DNA of 64,000 nt from positions 1 through 64,000 of the forward strand of contig CALSAQ010000003.1 of the NCBI GenBank assembly GCA_943372995.1, in the 5' to 3' direction. The DNA is from CAJBVG01 sp943372995 (GTDB taxonomy: Bacteria; Bacteroidota; Bacteroidia; Sphingobacteriales; Sphingobacteriaceae). Made by a program: the position numbers and the translations under genes. This document shows positions 34,981 through 43,429 of the stretch, piece after piece (position 1 is the first letter of the stretch; every line of letters starts with the position of its first letter). Below the pieces are notes generated by a model. That model was not told the DNA's origin. It worked only from the letters and a program-made list of their open reading frames with translations, and ran no database searches.

Positions 34981-35607
34981 ATGTTAATTAAAATAATTTT
35001 AGGGGGGATTAGTGCGGGCTTAATCATGACATTCATGACAGGTCCAGCATTTTTTGCTCTTATCAGAACAAGCATCCAAAAAGGATTCTTATCGGGTGCG
35101 CTCTTTGCACTCGGTGTATTTATGGCCGACACTTTTTTTGTAGCTACTACATTTCTTGGAGCTAGTTTAATTACACTTGCCGAAAAAAATCAAAAATATA
35201 TTGCTGTATTTGGCGGATTATTCATCATCATTATAGGGTACCGATATCTTACTAAAAAGGTAGAAGAGTTGGGCGACGATGAAGTTGCCGTGTCTAGTAA
35301 ACTTAAGAACACAGGGTATTTTTTTAAAGGTTTATTTATGAATTTGCTAAATCCTGGAATGTTGTTCTATTGGATTGGGCTTGTAAGTTACCTTGGTACA
35401 AATGTAGATTACAGTTCAGATGATATTAAAGTATTTATTTTCTGTTCTATGGTTACAGTATTAAGTACCGATTTAGCAAAAGCATATTTCGCAAGTAAAG
35501 TCCGTCATCTCTTTAGTAAAAAAGTAGTAATGTGGATGAATAGAATTGTAGGTACAGCTCTTATAGTATTTGCTATGGTAATGATTGTTAAAGTATTTTT
35601 CTTTTAA
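34981..35607 (+). CDS. LysE-family amino-acid exporter
   Basis: This inner-membrane exporter of the LysE/RhtB superfamily has 208 residues. It begins MLIKIILGGISAGLIMTFMTGPAFFALIRTSIQKGFLSGA, where the GPAFF segment corresponds to the family motif G-P-x-x in helix 1. Six hydrophobic segments are visible, and FKGLFMNLLNPGMLFYWIG carries the conserved NPG of helix 4. The substrate is unknown. It is a single gene between the dCMP deaminase gene (divergent) and the PurF-like gene (convergent); its stop runs directly into a degraded octamer array. Confidence 0.88.
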   Translation: MLIKIILGGISAGLIMTFMTGPAFFALIRTSIQKGFLSGALFALGVFMADTFFVATTFLGASLITLAEKNQKYIAVFGGLFIIIIGYRYLTKKVEELGDDEVAVSSKLKNTGYFFKGLFMNLLNPGMLFYWIGLVSYLGTNVDYSSDDIKVFIFCSMVTVLSTDLAKAYFASKVRHLFSKKVVMWMNRIVGTALIVFAMVMIVKVFFF

Positions 35608-35640
35608 TACCAACACATTAACATACCAGCATATCAATAC
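35607..35640. repeat. Degraded octamer repeat between lysE and the PurF-like gene
   Basis: AACACATT, AACATACC, AGCATATC and AATACGCC follow one another with 8-base spacing, related to the ATTAACAC family. The array joins the two convergent stop codons. Confidence 0.5.
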
Positions 35641-37535
35641 GCCCTCTTATTATTTCCCTCTACATAATTGATGAATGCATTGTTTACCACTCGCATTCCT
35701 CCTGGTGTTGGGAAATCACCAGAGAAGTACCAATCTCCTAAATTATCCGGACAAGCATAATGCAAATCTTCTAAGCTTTGATAGATTACTTCTACTTCTG
35801 CATCGATATCTTCTGGTCGAACAATCTCGGCAATTTTTTTAGAAATTTGCTCAGCAGTAAATGGTCGGTATATATCTTTTACAAAATTTTCAATCTTATC
35901 ATCTGGTAAATGTGATTGTGCTTTGCAACGTTTATATACATCTTGAATTAAGCCTTCATTTCCATTATCTTTTAGCAATTCGATAGCTGCTGTAAAGGCA
36001 ACAAATTCTCCCATCCTCGACATATCTATACCATAACAATCAGGATATCTAATTTGTGGTGCCGATGATACAATGATAATTTTTTTAGGACCAAGTCGAT
36101 CTAAAATTCTCAGTATACTTTGTTTTAAGGTAGTACCTCTTACTATAGAATCATCAAGAACAACTAAGTTATCAATCCCTCTCTTTACTACGCCATAGGT
36201 AGTATCGTATACATGGGCAACCATGTCTTTACGATCTGCATCTTGGGTAATAAATGTTCTTAGTTTAACATCTTTCAATGTAATCTTCTCAACACGAGGA
36301 GCCATGTTTAATAATTTCTCCAACTTATCGTTTTGTAATTCGTGTTGATGATTTAATATTTTTTCTTTCTGATAATCTTTAATGTACTTGTGAACTCCTT
36401 CTACCATTCCATAAAATGCAACTTCTGCAGTATTAGGGATGTAAGAGAAAACCGTATTTTCAAAATCATGATTAACAGAATGCAAAATCTTATCTACTAA
36501 TAATCTTCCCAATTGTTTACGCTCTCTGTAGATAGAAGCATCATTCCCTCTCGAGAAATAAATTCGCTCAAATGAACAGGCTTTTTTCTCTACCGGTTCT
36601 CTGAACATTTGTTCAGATACATGTCCGTTTTTCTTAATGATTAGCGCATGCCCAGGTTTAACTTCTTTAATCTGGTCAATTGGAATATTGAAAGCCGTTT
36701 GTATGGCTGGTCGTTCAGATGTAACCACTACGATTTCTTCATCATCATAGAAAAATGCCGGACGAATCCCCGCAGGATCTCTCATCACAAAGGCATCACC
36801 ATGTCCAATCATTCCACATATGGTATATCCCCCATCCCAACTTTTAGCCGAACGAGTTAATACATTTGCAACATCTAAATTCTCTGCAATTAATTTTGTA
36901 ATCTCAACATTACCATGTCCTAAAGAGCGGTAATAATCGAATAACTTTTGATTTTCATCATCTAGGAAATGACCAATTTTTTCTAATACCGTTACTGTAT
37001 CCGCCTTCTCTTTTGGGTGCTGACCTAATTCGTATAATTGCTCTAATAATTCATTCACATTCGTCATGTTAAAATTACCAGCAACAATTAAGTTTCTAGT
37101 AATCCAATTATTCTGACGAAGGAAAGGATGACATTGTTCTATATTATTACCTCCAAAAGTTCCATAGCGAAGATGACCTAAAAGCAATTCTCCAGTATAT
37201 GGTGCATTATGCTTTAGCCATTCAGGGTCCATAAAATTTATGGGGTCGTTTGCTTCAACTTCAATTAAACGGTTATGTATATGCTCAAAAATCTCAGGCA
37301 CTGCATTTTTACTGGTAGAACGATGCCTAGAAATATACCTTTCGCCGGGAGGAATATCTAATTTGATGGTGGCAACCCCAGCCCCGTCTTGTCCACGGTT
37401 CTGTTGTTTCGACATCAATAAATACAGTTTATTTAGCCCATAAAGGCTTGTTCCGTATTTTTCCTGATAAAATGCTAAAGGTTTTTTAAGTCGGATTAAT
37501 GCGATGCCGCACTCGTGCTTAATTGAATCACTCAT
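35634..37535 (-). CDS. Long amidophosphoribosyltransferase-like protein (PurF family)
   Basis: This 633-residue protein has the PurF layout: an N-terminal class II glutamine amidotransferase and a C-terminal phosphoribosyltransferase with the PRPP loop VVLDDSIVRGTT. The ATG at 37535 gives MSDSIKHECGIALIRL, so the nucleophile cysteine is residue 9 and a short propeptide must be removed, as in several PurF enzymes. It is about 130-160 residues longer than the common PurF because of inserted helices (such as EHIHNRLIEVEANDP and YIKDYQKEKILNHQHELQ) and a long C-terminal tail. This long form is a second PurF-like type in Bacteroidota. Whether it makes phosphoribosylamine is not settled by sequence. 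Confidence 0.85.
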   Translation of the reverse strand: MSDSIKHECGIALIRLKKPLAFYQEKYGTSLYGLNKLYLLMSKQQNRGQDGAGVATIKLDIPPGERYISRHRSTSKNAVPEIFEHIHNRLIEVEANDPINFMDPEWLKHNAPYTGELLLGHLRYGTFGGNNIEQCHPFLRQNNWITRNLIVAGNFNMTNVNELLEQLYELGQHPKEKADTVTVLEKIGHFLDDENQKLFDYYRSLGHGNVEITKLIAENLDVANVLTRSAKSWDGGYTICGMIGHGDAFVMRDPAGIRPAFFYDDEEIVVVTSERPAIQTAFNIPIDQIKEVKPGHALIIKKNGHVSEQMFREPVEKKACSFERIYFSRGNDASIYRERKQLGRLLVDKILHSVNHDFENTVFSYIPNTAEVAFYGMVEGVHKYIKDYQKEKILNHQHELQNDKLEKLLNMAPRVEKITLKDVKLRTFITQDADRKDMVAHVYDTTYGVVKRGIDNLVVLDDSIVRGTTLKQSILRILDRLGPKKIIIVSSAPQIRYPDCYGIDMSRMGEFVAFTAAIELLKDNGNEGLIQDVYKRCKAQSHLPDDKIENFVKDIYRPFTAEQISKKIAEIVRPEDIDAEVEVIYQSLEDLHYACPDNLGDWYFSGDFPTPGGMRVVNNAFINYVEGNNKRAY

Positions 37536-37546
37536 GGATGTGTCAC

Positions 37547-37606
37547 TAAGGCACAAAGGTAGGGATTTTTATTGAAAGGTGGAAGTGCTACTTTCCTTGT
37601 GCCTTA
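37547..37606. repeat. Inverted repeat upstream of the PurF-like gene
   Basis: TAAGGCACAAAGGTAG (37547-37562) and CTACTTTCCTTGTGCCTTA (37588-37606) are imperfect inverted copies around a 25-base centre. The left arm contains, on the minus strand, TACCTTTG (37554-37561), a -7 promoter box 18 bases before the ATG of the PurF-like gene. Confidence 0.6.
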
Positions 37607-37663
37607 TGGCCAAAAAACAAACCCCACAGATTCAGAAGCAATTACACATTTACACAAGAGTTT

Positions 37664-37694
37664 TTTGAATTAAAACTAATTTTCCCTATAATTG
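37664..37694 (+). promoter_or_regulatory. Promoter of tRNA-Met
   Basis: TTTG (37664-37667), a 19-base spacer and TATAATTG (37687-37694, 7 of 8 matches to TAnnTTTG) lie 12 bases before the mature tRNA 5' end. Confidence 0.55.
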
Positions 37695-37706
37695 CAGCCT
37701 ATTTCA

Positions 37707-37783
37707 GGGCCCATAGCTCAGTCGGTTAGAGTAGGAGACTCATAATCTTTTGGTCGAAGGTTCGAGTCCTTCTGGGCCCACCA
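37707..37783 (+). tRNA. tRNA with CAT anticodon (tRNA-Met, elongator type likely)
   Basis: The acceptor stem GGGCCCA / TGGGCCC carries an encoded CCA. The D-arm is GCTC-AGTCGGTTA-GAGT. The anticodon stem-loop GGAGA-CTCATAA-TCTTT carries CAT, and the T-arm is GAAGG-TTCGAGT-CCTTC. The anticodon stem lacks the three G-C pairs of an initiator, so it is not tRNA-fMet. A lysidine-modified tRNA-Ile2 is the alternative. The anticodon stem has two G-U pairs, which is unusually weak. Confidence 0.9.
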
Positions 37784-37787
37784 CCAC

Positions 37788-37825
37788 AAGCCTTTTTGTT
37801 GTATAACAAAAAGGCTTTCTTTTTT
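37788..37825 (+). terminator. Intrinsic terminator after tRNA-Met
   Basis: AAGCCTTTTTGTT and AACAAAAAGGCTT form a perfect 13-bp stem with a GTAT loop, followed by a T-run. Confidence 0.88.
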
Positions 37826-37850
37826 ATCAAGGAATCCTTACTTTAATCTT

Positions 37851-38429
37851 ATGATAGACGAAACAGAAACTTATTACCCCAAGAGCCGACAAGATTGGAG
37901 AAAATGGTTAAAGAAAAACCATCAAAAAAAACAATCCATCTGGCTCATCTATTATAAAAAACAATCGACGGTTCCTACCCTAAGTTACAGCGACGCTGTA
38001 GACGAGGCCCTATGCTTTGGTTGGATTGATAGTACTAAGAAAACCAGAGACAGTGAGTCCTATATTCAATTCTTCTGTAAACGTAAACCCAATAGCGTTT
38101 GGTCGAAAATTAACAAAGCAAAAATAGATGGTTTGATAAAAGAAGGTCTAATGGAGGCAGCTGGATTAGAAAGCATAGAAAGAGCTAAGCAAAACGGATC
38201 CTGGTCGATAATGGATGATGTAGAAGAACTTATTATTCCCAAAGACCTATCTGCCGCATTTAAGAAACATACTGGCGCAAAAGAGTATTTTGAAAGCTTA
38301 AGTAAATCAGTAAAAAAACAATTATTACACTGGATTGTGACCGCGAAAAGAACAGAAACAAGGGAAAAGAGGATTCATGAACTTGCATCTTTAGCCGCCA
38401 TAAAACAAAAGCCGAAACAATTTTCTTAA
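37851..38429 (+). CDS. YdeI/OmdA-family protein
   Basis: This soluble protein of 192 residues belongs to the YdeI or OmpD-associated family (bacteriocin-protection type). It opens TYYPKSRQDWRKWLKKNHQKKQSIWLIYYKKQS and has the signature SYSDAVDEALCFGWIDSTKK. IQFFCKRKPNSVWSKINKAKIDGLIKEGLM follows, then the C-terminal helical part with HWIVTAKRTETREKRIHEL. The biochemical role of the family is unknown; E. coli YdeI is linked to peptide resistance. It is a lone gene after the tRNA-Met terminator. Confidence 0.88.
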   Translation: MIDETETYYPKSRQDWRKWLKKNHQKKQSIWLIYYKKQSTVPTLSYSDAVDEALCFGWIDSTKKTRDSESYIQFFCKRKPNSVWSKINKAKIDGLIKEGLMEAAGLESIERAKQNGSWSIMDDVEELIIPKDLSAAFKKHTGAKEYFESLSKSVKKQLLHWIVTAKRTETREKRIHELASLAAIKQKPKQFS

Positions 38430-38494
38430 GATAATATTTCGATTACAAATCCCTTTAAGTTCAGTATTTAGAAGACTTTTTTTATCATTGTATC

Positions 38495-39115
38495 ATGATA
38501 AAAAACATCATTTTTGATTACGGAAATGTAATCTTCGATATCGATCACCAATTAACTATAAAAGCATTCCAAGATTTGGGCTTACAACACGATAAAGACT
38601 TTTTTGGTCATCTCAAGCAAAACCCATTATTCGACGATTTTGAAAAAGGTAATGTTACTGCTGCAGAATTTCGCGATAAGGTAAGAGATATTGCTCAACA
38701 AGCATTTTCTGATGAAACCATTGATACTGCTTGGAATACACTATTACTCGGCATTCGCGATGGATATCTAGACTACCTCCTCGAGTTAAAACCAAAGTAT
38801 AGAACATTTTTATTGAGCAACAATAACGAAATACATTACAATTGGATTAACAATTACCTACAACAGCAGTTCGATGTAGAAAACATGTCGCCTTTCTTCG
38901 AAAAAGACTATTATTCACACCTTATGAAAATGCGAAAACCTAATGCCGACATTTTCGAATTTGTACTCCATGAACAACAATTAAACCCAAGCGAAACACT
39001 ATTTATCGACGATAGTCCACAACACCTTGAAACAGCTAAACGATTAGGTTTGCACACTCACCTTATGCTTAAGAGTGAGGACCTAAGAACGCTAATACCA
39101 AGTATTCTGGGATAA
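38495..39115 (+). CDS. HAD-IA phosphatase, YihX-like
   Basis: This 206-residue haloacid-dehalogenase-superfamily hydrolase has motif I FDYGNVIFDID (nucleophile D8). The second aspartate of the usual DxD is replaced by glycine, as in the E. coli sugar phosphatase YihX (FDxGNV), so this is a family trait and not damage. Motif II is FLLSNNNE, the motif III lysine lies near MRKPNADIFEFV, and motif IV is LFIDDSPQHLETAKRLG. The substrate is probably a small sugar phosphate, by inference. It is a lone gene with 65 bases upstream holding no clear promoter. Confidence 0.9.
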   Translation: MIKNIIFDYGNVIFDIDHQLTIKAFQDLGLQHDKDFFGHLKQNPLFDDFEKGNVTAAEFRDKVRDIAQQAFSDETIDTAWNTLLLGIRDGYLDYLLELKPKYRTFLLSNNNEIHYNWINNYLQQQFDVENMSPFFEKDYYSHLMKMRKPNADIFEFVLHEQQLNPSETLFIDDSPQHLETAKRLGLHTHLMLKSEDLRTLIPSILG

Positions 39116-39184
39116 TGACAAAACCATGACATTCACTCTGAGCTATTGTACTAATAATGAATATTTTTACTGAAAATTTTTAAA

Positions 39185-40234
39185 ATGAAAAAACTACTTC
39201 CACTATTACTCATCTCACTTTTTGCTATACAATTTTCATACGCACAAGAAGAAAAGCATCTTAAAAATATTAAACAATTAACACGTGGTGGCGACAATGC
39301 CGAGGCTTATTTTAGCTTCGATGGAAAGTCACTGGCTTTTCAATCGAACAACAAAGCATGGGGCTTACAATGCGACCAAATATTTGCTATGGACATAGAT
39401 AAAGCAAGTAAAGATTCTAACTATCGTCCGCCATTAATTTCAACTGGCAAAGGACGTACCACTTGCTCTTATTACCTTTCAGACAATAAGCATATTATTT
39501 ATGCCTCTACGCATTTAAAAAATAGTGAGTGCCCTCCCCCTCCTGCTCCTCGTGCAGATAAAAAATATTTATGGCAAGTATCTCCAGAGTACGATATTTT
39601 TGTTGCCGACCTAAAAGGTAGTATTGTTAAACAACTAACCAATTCAGAAGGATATGATGCCGAAGCAACTGTATCTCCCGATGGAAAAACAATTGTATTT
39701 ACTTCTACACGCTCAGGAGATTTAGAACTTTGGACAATGAATAGCGACGGAAGCAACCAACGTCAGATTACAAATGGACTAGGTTACGACGGTGGAGCAT
39801 TCTTCTCACCCGATGGTAAAAAAATTGTATTTAGAGCATCGAGACCTACAACTCCTGAAGAAATAAAAGAATACCAAGATTTACTAAAAGATGGGCTCGT
39901 AGCACCAACGAATATGGAAATCTATACTTGTAATATTGATGGTTCAGATTTAAAACAAATCACCAAACTAGGAAAAGCAAATTGGGCTCCTTTCTATACA
40001 CCTAAAGGGAATAAAATTATTTTTTCTTCGAACCACCACTCTCAAAGAGGTTACGACTTCCAACTCTATCTAATTAACATAGATGGAACTGGATTAGAAC
40101 GCGTAACTAATGCAAGTATATTCAATGCATTCCCAATGTTCTCTCCTGACGGTAAGAAAATTGTATTTTCGTCGAATAGAAATAATGGTGGAACAAGAGA
40201 CACCAATTTGTTTATTGCAGAGTGGGTAGATTAA
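39185..40234 (+). CDS. Exported TolB-like beta-propeller protein (PD40 repeats)
   Basis: This periplasmic or secreted protein has 349 residues, with a signal peptide MKKLLPLLLISLFAIQFSYAQ. At least four WD40-like PD40 repeats follow, with the wording SPDGKTIVFTSTRSGDLELW, SPDGKKIVFRA, TPKGNKIIFSSN and SPDGKKIVFSSNRN, as in the TolB propeller. The N-terminal TolB domain is missing, so it is not the Tol-Pal TolB itself. It lies 16 bases before an exported M28 peptidase, and the pair is probably one transcript, which suggests work on peptides outside the cytoplasm. There is no sorting domain. Confidence 0.87.
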   Translation: MKKLLPLLLISLFAIQFSYAQEEKHLKNIKQLTRGGDNAEAYFSFDGKSLAFQSNNKAWGLQCDQIFAMDIDKASKDSNYRPPLISTGKGRTTCSYYLSDNKHIIYASTHLKNSECPPPPAPRADKKYLWQVSPEYDIFVADLKGSIVKQLTNSEGYDAEATVSPDGKTIVFTSTRSGDLELWTMNSDGSNQRQITNGLGYDGGAFFSPDGKKIVFRASRPTTPEEIKEYQDLLKDGLVAPTNMEIYTCNIDGSDLKQITKLGKANWAPFYTPKGNKIIFSSNHHSQRGYDFQLYLINIDGTGLERVTNASIFNAFPMFSPDGKKIVFSSNRNNGGTRDTNLFIAEWVD

Positions 40235-40250
40235 TAGAAACATAGAAGAT

Positions 40251-41480
40251 ATGAAAAGAATACTAATAGTTTTATTGTTGCTTAGTCAGGTTGCCATAGG
40301 GCAAACCGATTTCGCACGTGTAAAAAAGGATATCACAGTTTTAAGTTCTGATAAGATGAAAGGTAGATACCCTGGCACAAAGGAAGAACTTAAAGCAGCT
40401 CAATACATTATTAAAAGCTTCTCAAAAAGCAATCTAGAGCCAAAGGGAACTAATGGTTACTTACAGGCATTCCCTTTTAAAACAAGTACAAACCCTCATG
40501 CAACAGAAGATCAAATGGAGCAAAAAGGAACTGCGCACAATGTAATTGGTTTCTTAAATAATAATGCAAAAAACACTATTGTTATTGGTGCTCATTACGA
40601 TCATCTAGGATTAGGTCATGGCGGTAATTCTTTAGATGCAAATCCAAAAAATAAAATACATAACGGAGCCGATGATAATGCTTCTGGTACAGCAGGTGTA
40701 ATGGAACTTGCTCGTTATTTTGCTACAAACAATATTACAGAAAACCACAATATTCTTTTTATCTGTTTCTCTGGTGAAGAGGAAGGTTTATTAGGTTCAA
40801 AATATTTCACTAACAATCCGACAATAGATATCAATAGCATTAGCTGTATGATTAACATGGATATGGTAGGTCGATTAAACGACTCAACTAAAAAAATTAT
40901 CATCTCTGGAGTAGGTACTAGTCCGAGTTGGGGTCCAGCATTATTAAAATTATCGAATAATACGATAAAATATAAAGCCGACAGTGCAGGTATGGGTCCA
41001 TCAGATCATGCATCATTCTATTTAAAGAATATCCCAGCATTACATTTTTATACAGGCACACATACCGATTACCACAAACCTAGCGACGATGCTAATAAAA
41101 TAAATGCTAAAGGAGAAGCTTATGTACTTAACTTTATCATAGAAGTATTTAATGATATAGACAAAGAGGAAAAATTAAACTTTACTCCTACCAAAACAAA
41201 CAACGCGTCTTCATCTTCTGCTAGTTTTAAAGTAACATTGGGTGTAATACCTGATTATGCATTTGATGGAACTGGACTACGTCTAGATGGAGTTAGTGAA
41301 GGAAAAGCTGCTCAAAAGGCAGGATTAAAACAAGGTGATATTATTCTAATGATGGACGATCTCAAGATTGAAAACATCCAAGATTACATGAAAGGATTAA
41401 GTAAATACAGCAAAGGCCAGACAGTACAATTAAAAATACAAAGAGAGGGTAAAGAATTAACCTTACCCGCTACATTTTAA
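40251..41480 (+). CDS. Exported M28 aminopeptidase with C-terminal PDZ domain
   Basis: This zinc peptidase has 409 residues and a signal peptide (MKRILIVLLLLSQVAIGQ). The M28 metal and catalytic residues are visible: H115 in GAHYDHLG, D141 in NGADDNASG, E176/E177 in FSGEEEGLLGS, D204 in NMDMVGRLN and the C-terminal histidine in TGTHTDYHKPSDD. A PDZ domain follows (about residues 325-405: DGTGLRLDGVSEGKAAQKAG, GDIILMMDDLKIENIQDY). It probably trims N-terminal residues from peptides in the periplasm. Its last 11 bases overlap the end of the convergent T9SS gene. Confidence 0.93.
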   Translation: MKRILIVLLLLSQVAIGQTDFARVKKDITVLSSDKMKGRYPGTKEELKAAQYIIKSFSKSNLEPKGTNGYLQAFPFKTSTNPHATEDQMEQKGTAHNVIGFLNNNAKNTIVIGAHYDHLGLGHGGNSLDANPKNKIHNGADDNASGTAGVMELARYFATNNITENHNILFICFSGEEEGLLGSKYFTNNPTIDINSISCMINMDMVGRLNDSTKKIIISGVGTSPSWGPALLKLSNNTIKYKADSAGMGPSDHASFYLKNIPALHFYTGTHTDYHKPSDDANKINAKGEAYVLNFIIEVFNDIDKEEKLNFTPTKTNNASSSSASFKVTLGVIPDYAFDGTGLRLDGVSEGKAAQKAGLKQGDIILMMDDLKIENIQDYMKGLSKYSKGQTVQLKIQREGKELTLPATF

Positions 41481-42972
41481 TAAATTTAGCACTGTATAAT
41501 TTTTTATCAGATAAAATCTTGATGTAATACATGCCAGAAGGATATGATTTTACATCAAGATTTTTTTGTTTAGTGTACCTTGCATATTCTCTTCCTGTCA
41601 GGTCGTAAACAATGGCCTCTTCTACTTCCTCTTCAATTTTCAAGTATAAATTACCAGCGCTAGGATTCGGGTATACCGTTACAGGAATTGATTTATTATT
41701 TTCTAATCCAGAAAGCAACTGAAAATAGTGTCCAATAAAATTTTCGGTATAGAAACTATCTACATGAATATTAGGTAAGGTGAAATTCATTGTTCTTAAT
41801 GAATCTGATTTAAAGGTTCCTACTAAAGTGAATCCTTGTAAATAATCCCATGAGGCATCGTATATCGTAGCGTCTGAATTTTTAATTAGCAAAAAAGAAT
41901 CTTTTAACGCGTTTCCTAATTCGAATAGATAAATGTCTTTATTTGCTTGCTTATTAACAAAGTAGAACATCCCAGTTTCTTCATTCGGTACGACCAATTT
42001 ATTATCGAATTCACCCTGTACAAAATTAGTTTTTCTCGAATAATCATAAACAAATTGCCCCTGAGGATTAATCACTTCAAAAGTTTGAAGTAAAGTATTA
42101 AAACTATCAACATCGAAATATGCCCATAATATGTTTTGAGAGTTTGTATTCTTTATTAGATGACTTGAAAAATCGAATGTGAAATACGACCTGCAATGCA
42201 AAGCAGTTACATTAAAATTTGTATCCATTTCTGCTAGAAAATTAACATAGCCTGTTTGATAAGGATCCTCTACAGAAAATGTATCAATAGTAGAGAAACC
42301 GTCGGCAGTTCCTGAAACAAATAATTTATTATCGCGCTCAATGACACACGAGAAGGTTCTTACTTGAGTAAATTGCTTAGTTAGCATCACATCTCCATTA
42401 GATGGGTTAATTTTCCAAATACTCGATTCCACATCGTTGGTAAGACCAACAACAATGATATTTCCGTTAGGTAACTCCTCTACCGAACTAGCTATAGTGT
42501 TAAAAATAGTGTCTTGTAAAACTGTCAACCAATTAACCTGACCGAATGGATTAATAGACAATACAAAACTTGAGTTTATAAAATCCCTAGATTCTACGTA
42601 GTAATTGTCGACACTTATAGAATCTATGAAAGTTCCAACCACTATGGTATTATTATTTACAGTTTTAATAATATCGAAGGGGAATAAATTCCCTTTTACT
42701 TGTTTGTTCCAGCGATAGGGATTACCCATTAAAAAATTTAGTTCGAAAACATTCATAGTACCACACTGTTGTTCAGGAACTTGCGAATTACTCTTCTCAG
42801 GTAAAATATATGCCCCAACATCAACCGGACCAACATGATCGACTGATACTATTTTGGCATTAGCTGGTGCTGGATAAATTTCTGTAAACTGTTCAAGTAT
42901 ATCACCATTTGCTTGTGCTAATGCAACTGAAGTGCTGCCAAGTAATGCGAATAGGCTTAGTATTTTTTTCAT
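41470..42972 (-). CDS. T9SS-exported protein of unknown function
   Basis: This 500-residue protein has a signal peptide (MKKILSLFALLGSTSVALAQ), a beta-rich body with propeller-like blades (NGNIIVVGLTND, GDVMLTKQF, NKLFVSGTADGFSTID) and a C-terminal type A sorting domain (VTVYPNPSAGNLYLKI, YDLTGREYAR, SYPSGMYYIKIL). It is predicted to be exported by the type IX system and attached at or released from the surface. The wording resembles proteins with repeated 'promised value' propeller segments; the ligand is unknown. It is convergent with and overlaps the M28 peptidase by 11 bases. No promoter was recognised in the 105 bases before it. Confidence 0.82.
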   Translation of the reverse strand: MKKILSLFALLGSTSVALAQANGDILEQFTEIYPAPANAKIVSVDHVGPVDVGAYILPEKSNSQVPEQQCGTMNVFELNFLMGNPYRWNKQVKGNLFPFDIIKTVNNNTIVVGTFIDSISVDNYYVESRDFINSSFVLSINPFGQVNWLTVLQDTIFNTIASSVEELPNGNIIVVGLTNDVESSIWKINPSNGDVMLTKQFTQVRTFSCVIERDNKLFVSGTADGFSTIDTFSVEDPYQTGYVNFLAEMDTNFNVTALHCRSYFTFDFSSHLIKNTNSQNILWAYFDVDSFNTLLQTFEVINPQGQFVYDYSRKTNFVQGEFDNKLVVPNEETGMFYFVNKQANKDIYLFELGNALKDSFLLIKNSDATIYDASWDYLQGFTLVGTFKSDSLRTMNFTLPNIHVDSFYTENFIGHYFQLLSGLENNKSIPVTVYPNPSAGNLYLKIEEEVEEAIVYDLTGREYARYTKQKNLDVKSYPSGMYYIKILSDKKLYSAKFIKM

Positions 42973-43077
42973 GGTTTGAATTATACCAATTGTGTGCCAA
43001 ACATCTGATAATTATCAATTTATTGTAACAATTTAATTCATTATTTATACCTTTAGCTTAATCTAAAATATTGAATA

Positions 43078-43428
43078 ATGTCTGATTTCGATTTAAACAA
43101 AGTATTAAGAATAGTAGATAATGATAAAGGAATGGCAAGAACTCTACTAGAAATGACTTTAGAATTGGGTAGTGCCGATTTCAATGAGATGAAGAAATTA
43201 AGTGCTAATGCTGAATTTGAAGCCGCTGGAAAATTGGCTCATAAACTAAAATCTAGTTTAGCAACATTAGGATTTACTACTATTTCAGATATGATGAAAG
43301 ACTTAGAACATTATTCAAAAACAGCAGTCGACCCCAATGTCTACCAAGAAAAAATAAACAACTTGGAAGAAAAAATTAATAGCTTGTTTGAATTTATTAA
43401 AGCAGCATTATCTAACGAATTAAAGTAG
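43078..43428 (+). CDS. Stand-alone histidine phosphotransfer (HPt) protein
   Basis: This 116-residue four-helix HPt protein carries the phospho-accepting histidine H55 in KLAHKLKSSLATLGF, the exact HPt pattern HxLKSS. Helices before and after (EMTLELGSADFNEMKKLSA and MKDLEHYSKTA) match the family. It has no kinase or receiver domain and should shuttle phosphate between a hybrid kinase and a free receiver. The only receiver in this window is the orphan at 2088-2477, 41 kb away, so their pairing is a guess. It converges with csaA one base after its own stop. Confidence 0.92.
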   Translation: MSDFDLNKVLRIVDNDKGMARTLLEMTLELGSADFNEMKKLSANAEFEAAGKLAHKLKSSLATLGFTTISDMMKDLEHYSKTAVDPNVYQEKINNLEEKINSLFEFIKAALSNELK

Positions 43429-43429
43429 A

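Noticed and set aside
38495..39115. HAD phosphatase inactivated by loss of the second motif I aspartate
   Set aside because: The FDxGNV pattern is normal in the YihX group of active phosphatases.
39185..40234. TolB of the Tol-Pal system
   Set aside because: The N-terminal TolB domain is absent and no tolA, tolQ, tolR or pal gene is adjacent; it is a PD40 propeller protein paired with a peptidase.
40251..42972. Frameshift at the overlapping ends of the M28 and T9SS genes
   Set aside because: Both proteins have complete family-typical C-termini (PDZ end and sorting domain); the 11-base overlap is a convergent-gene overlap.
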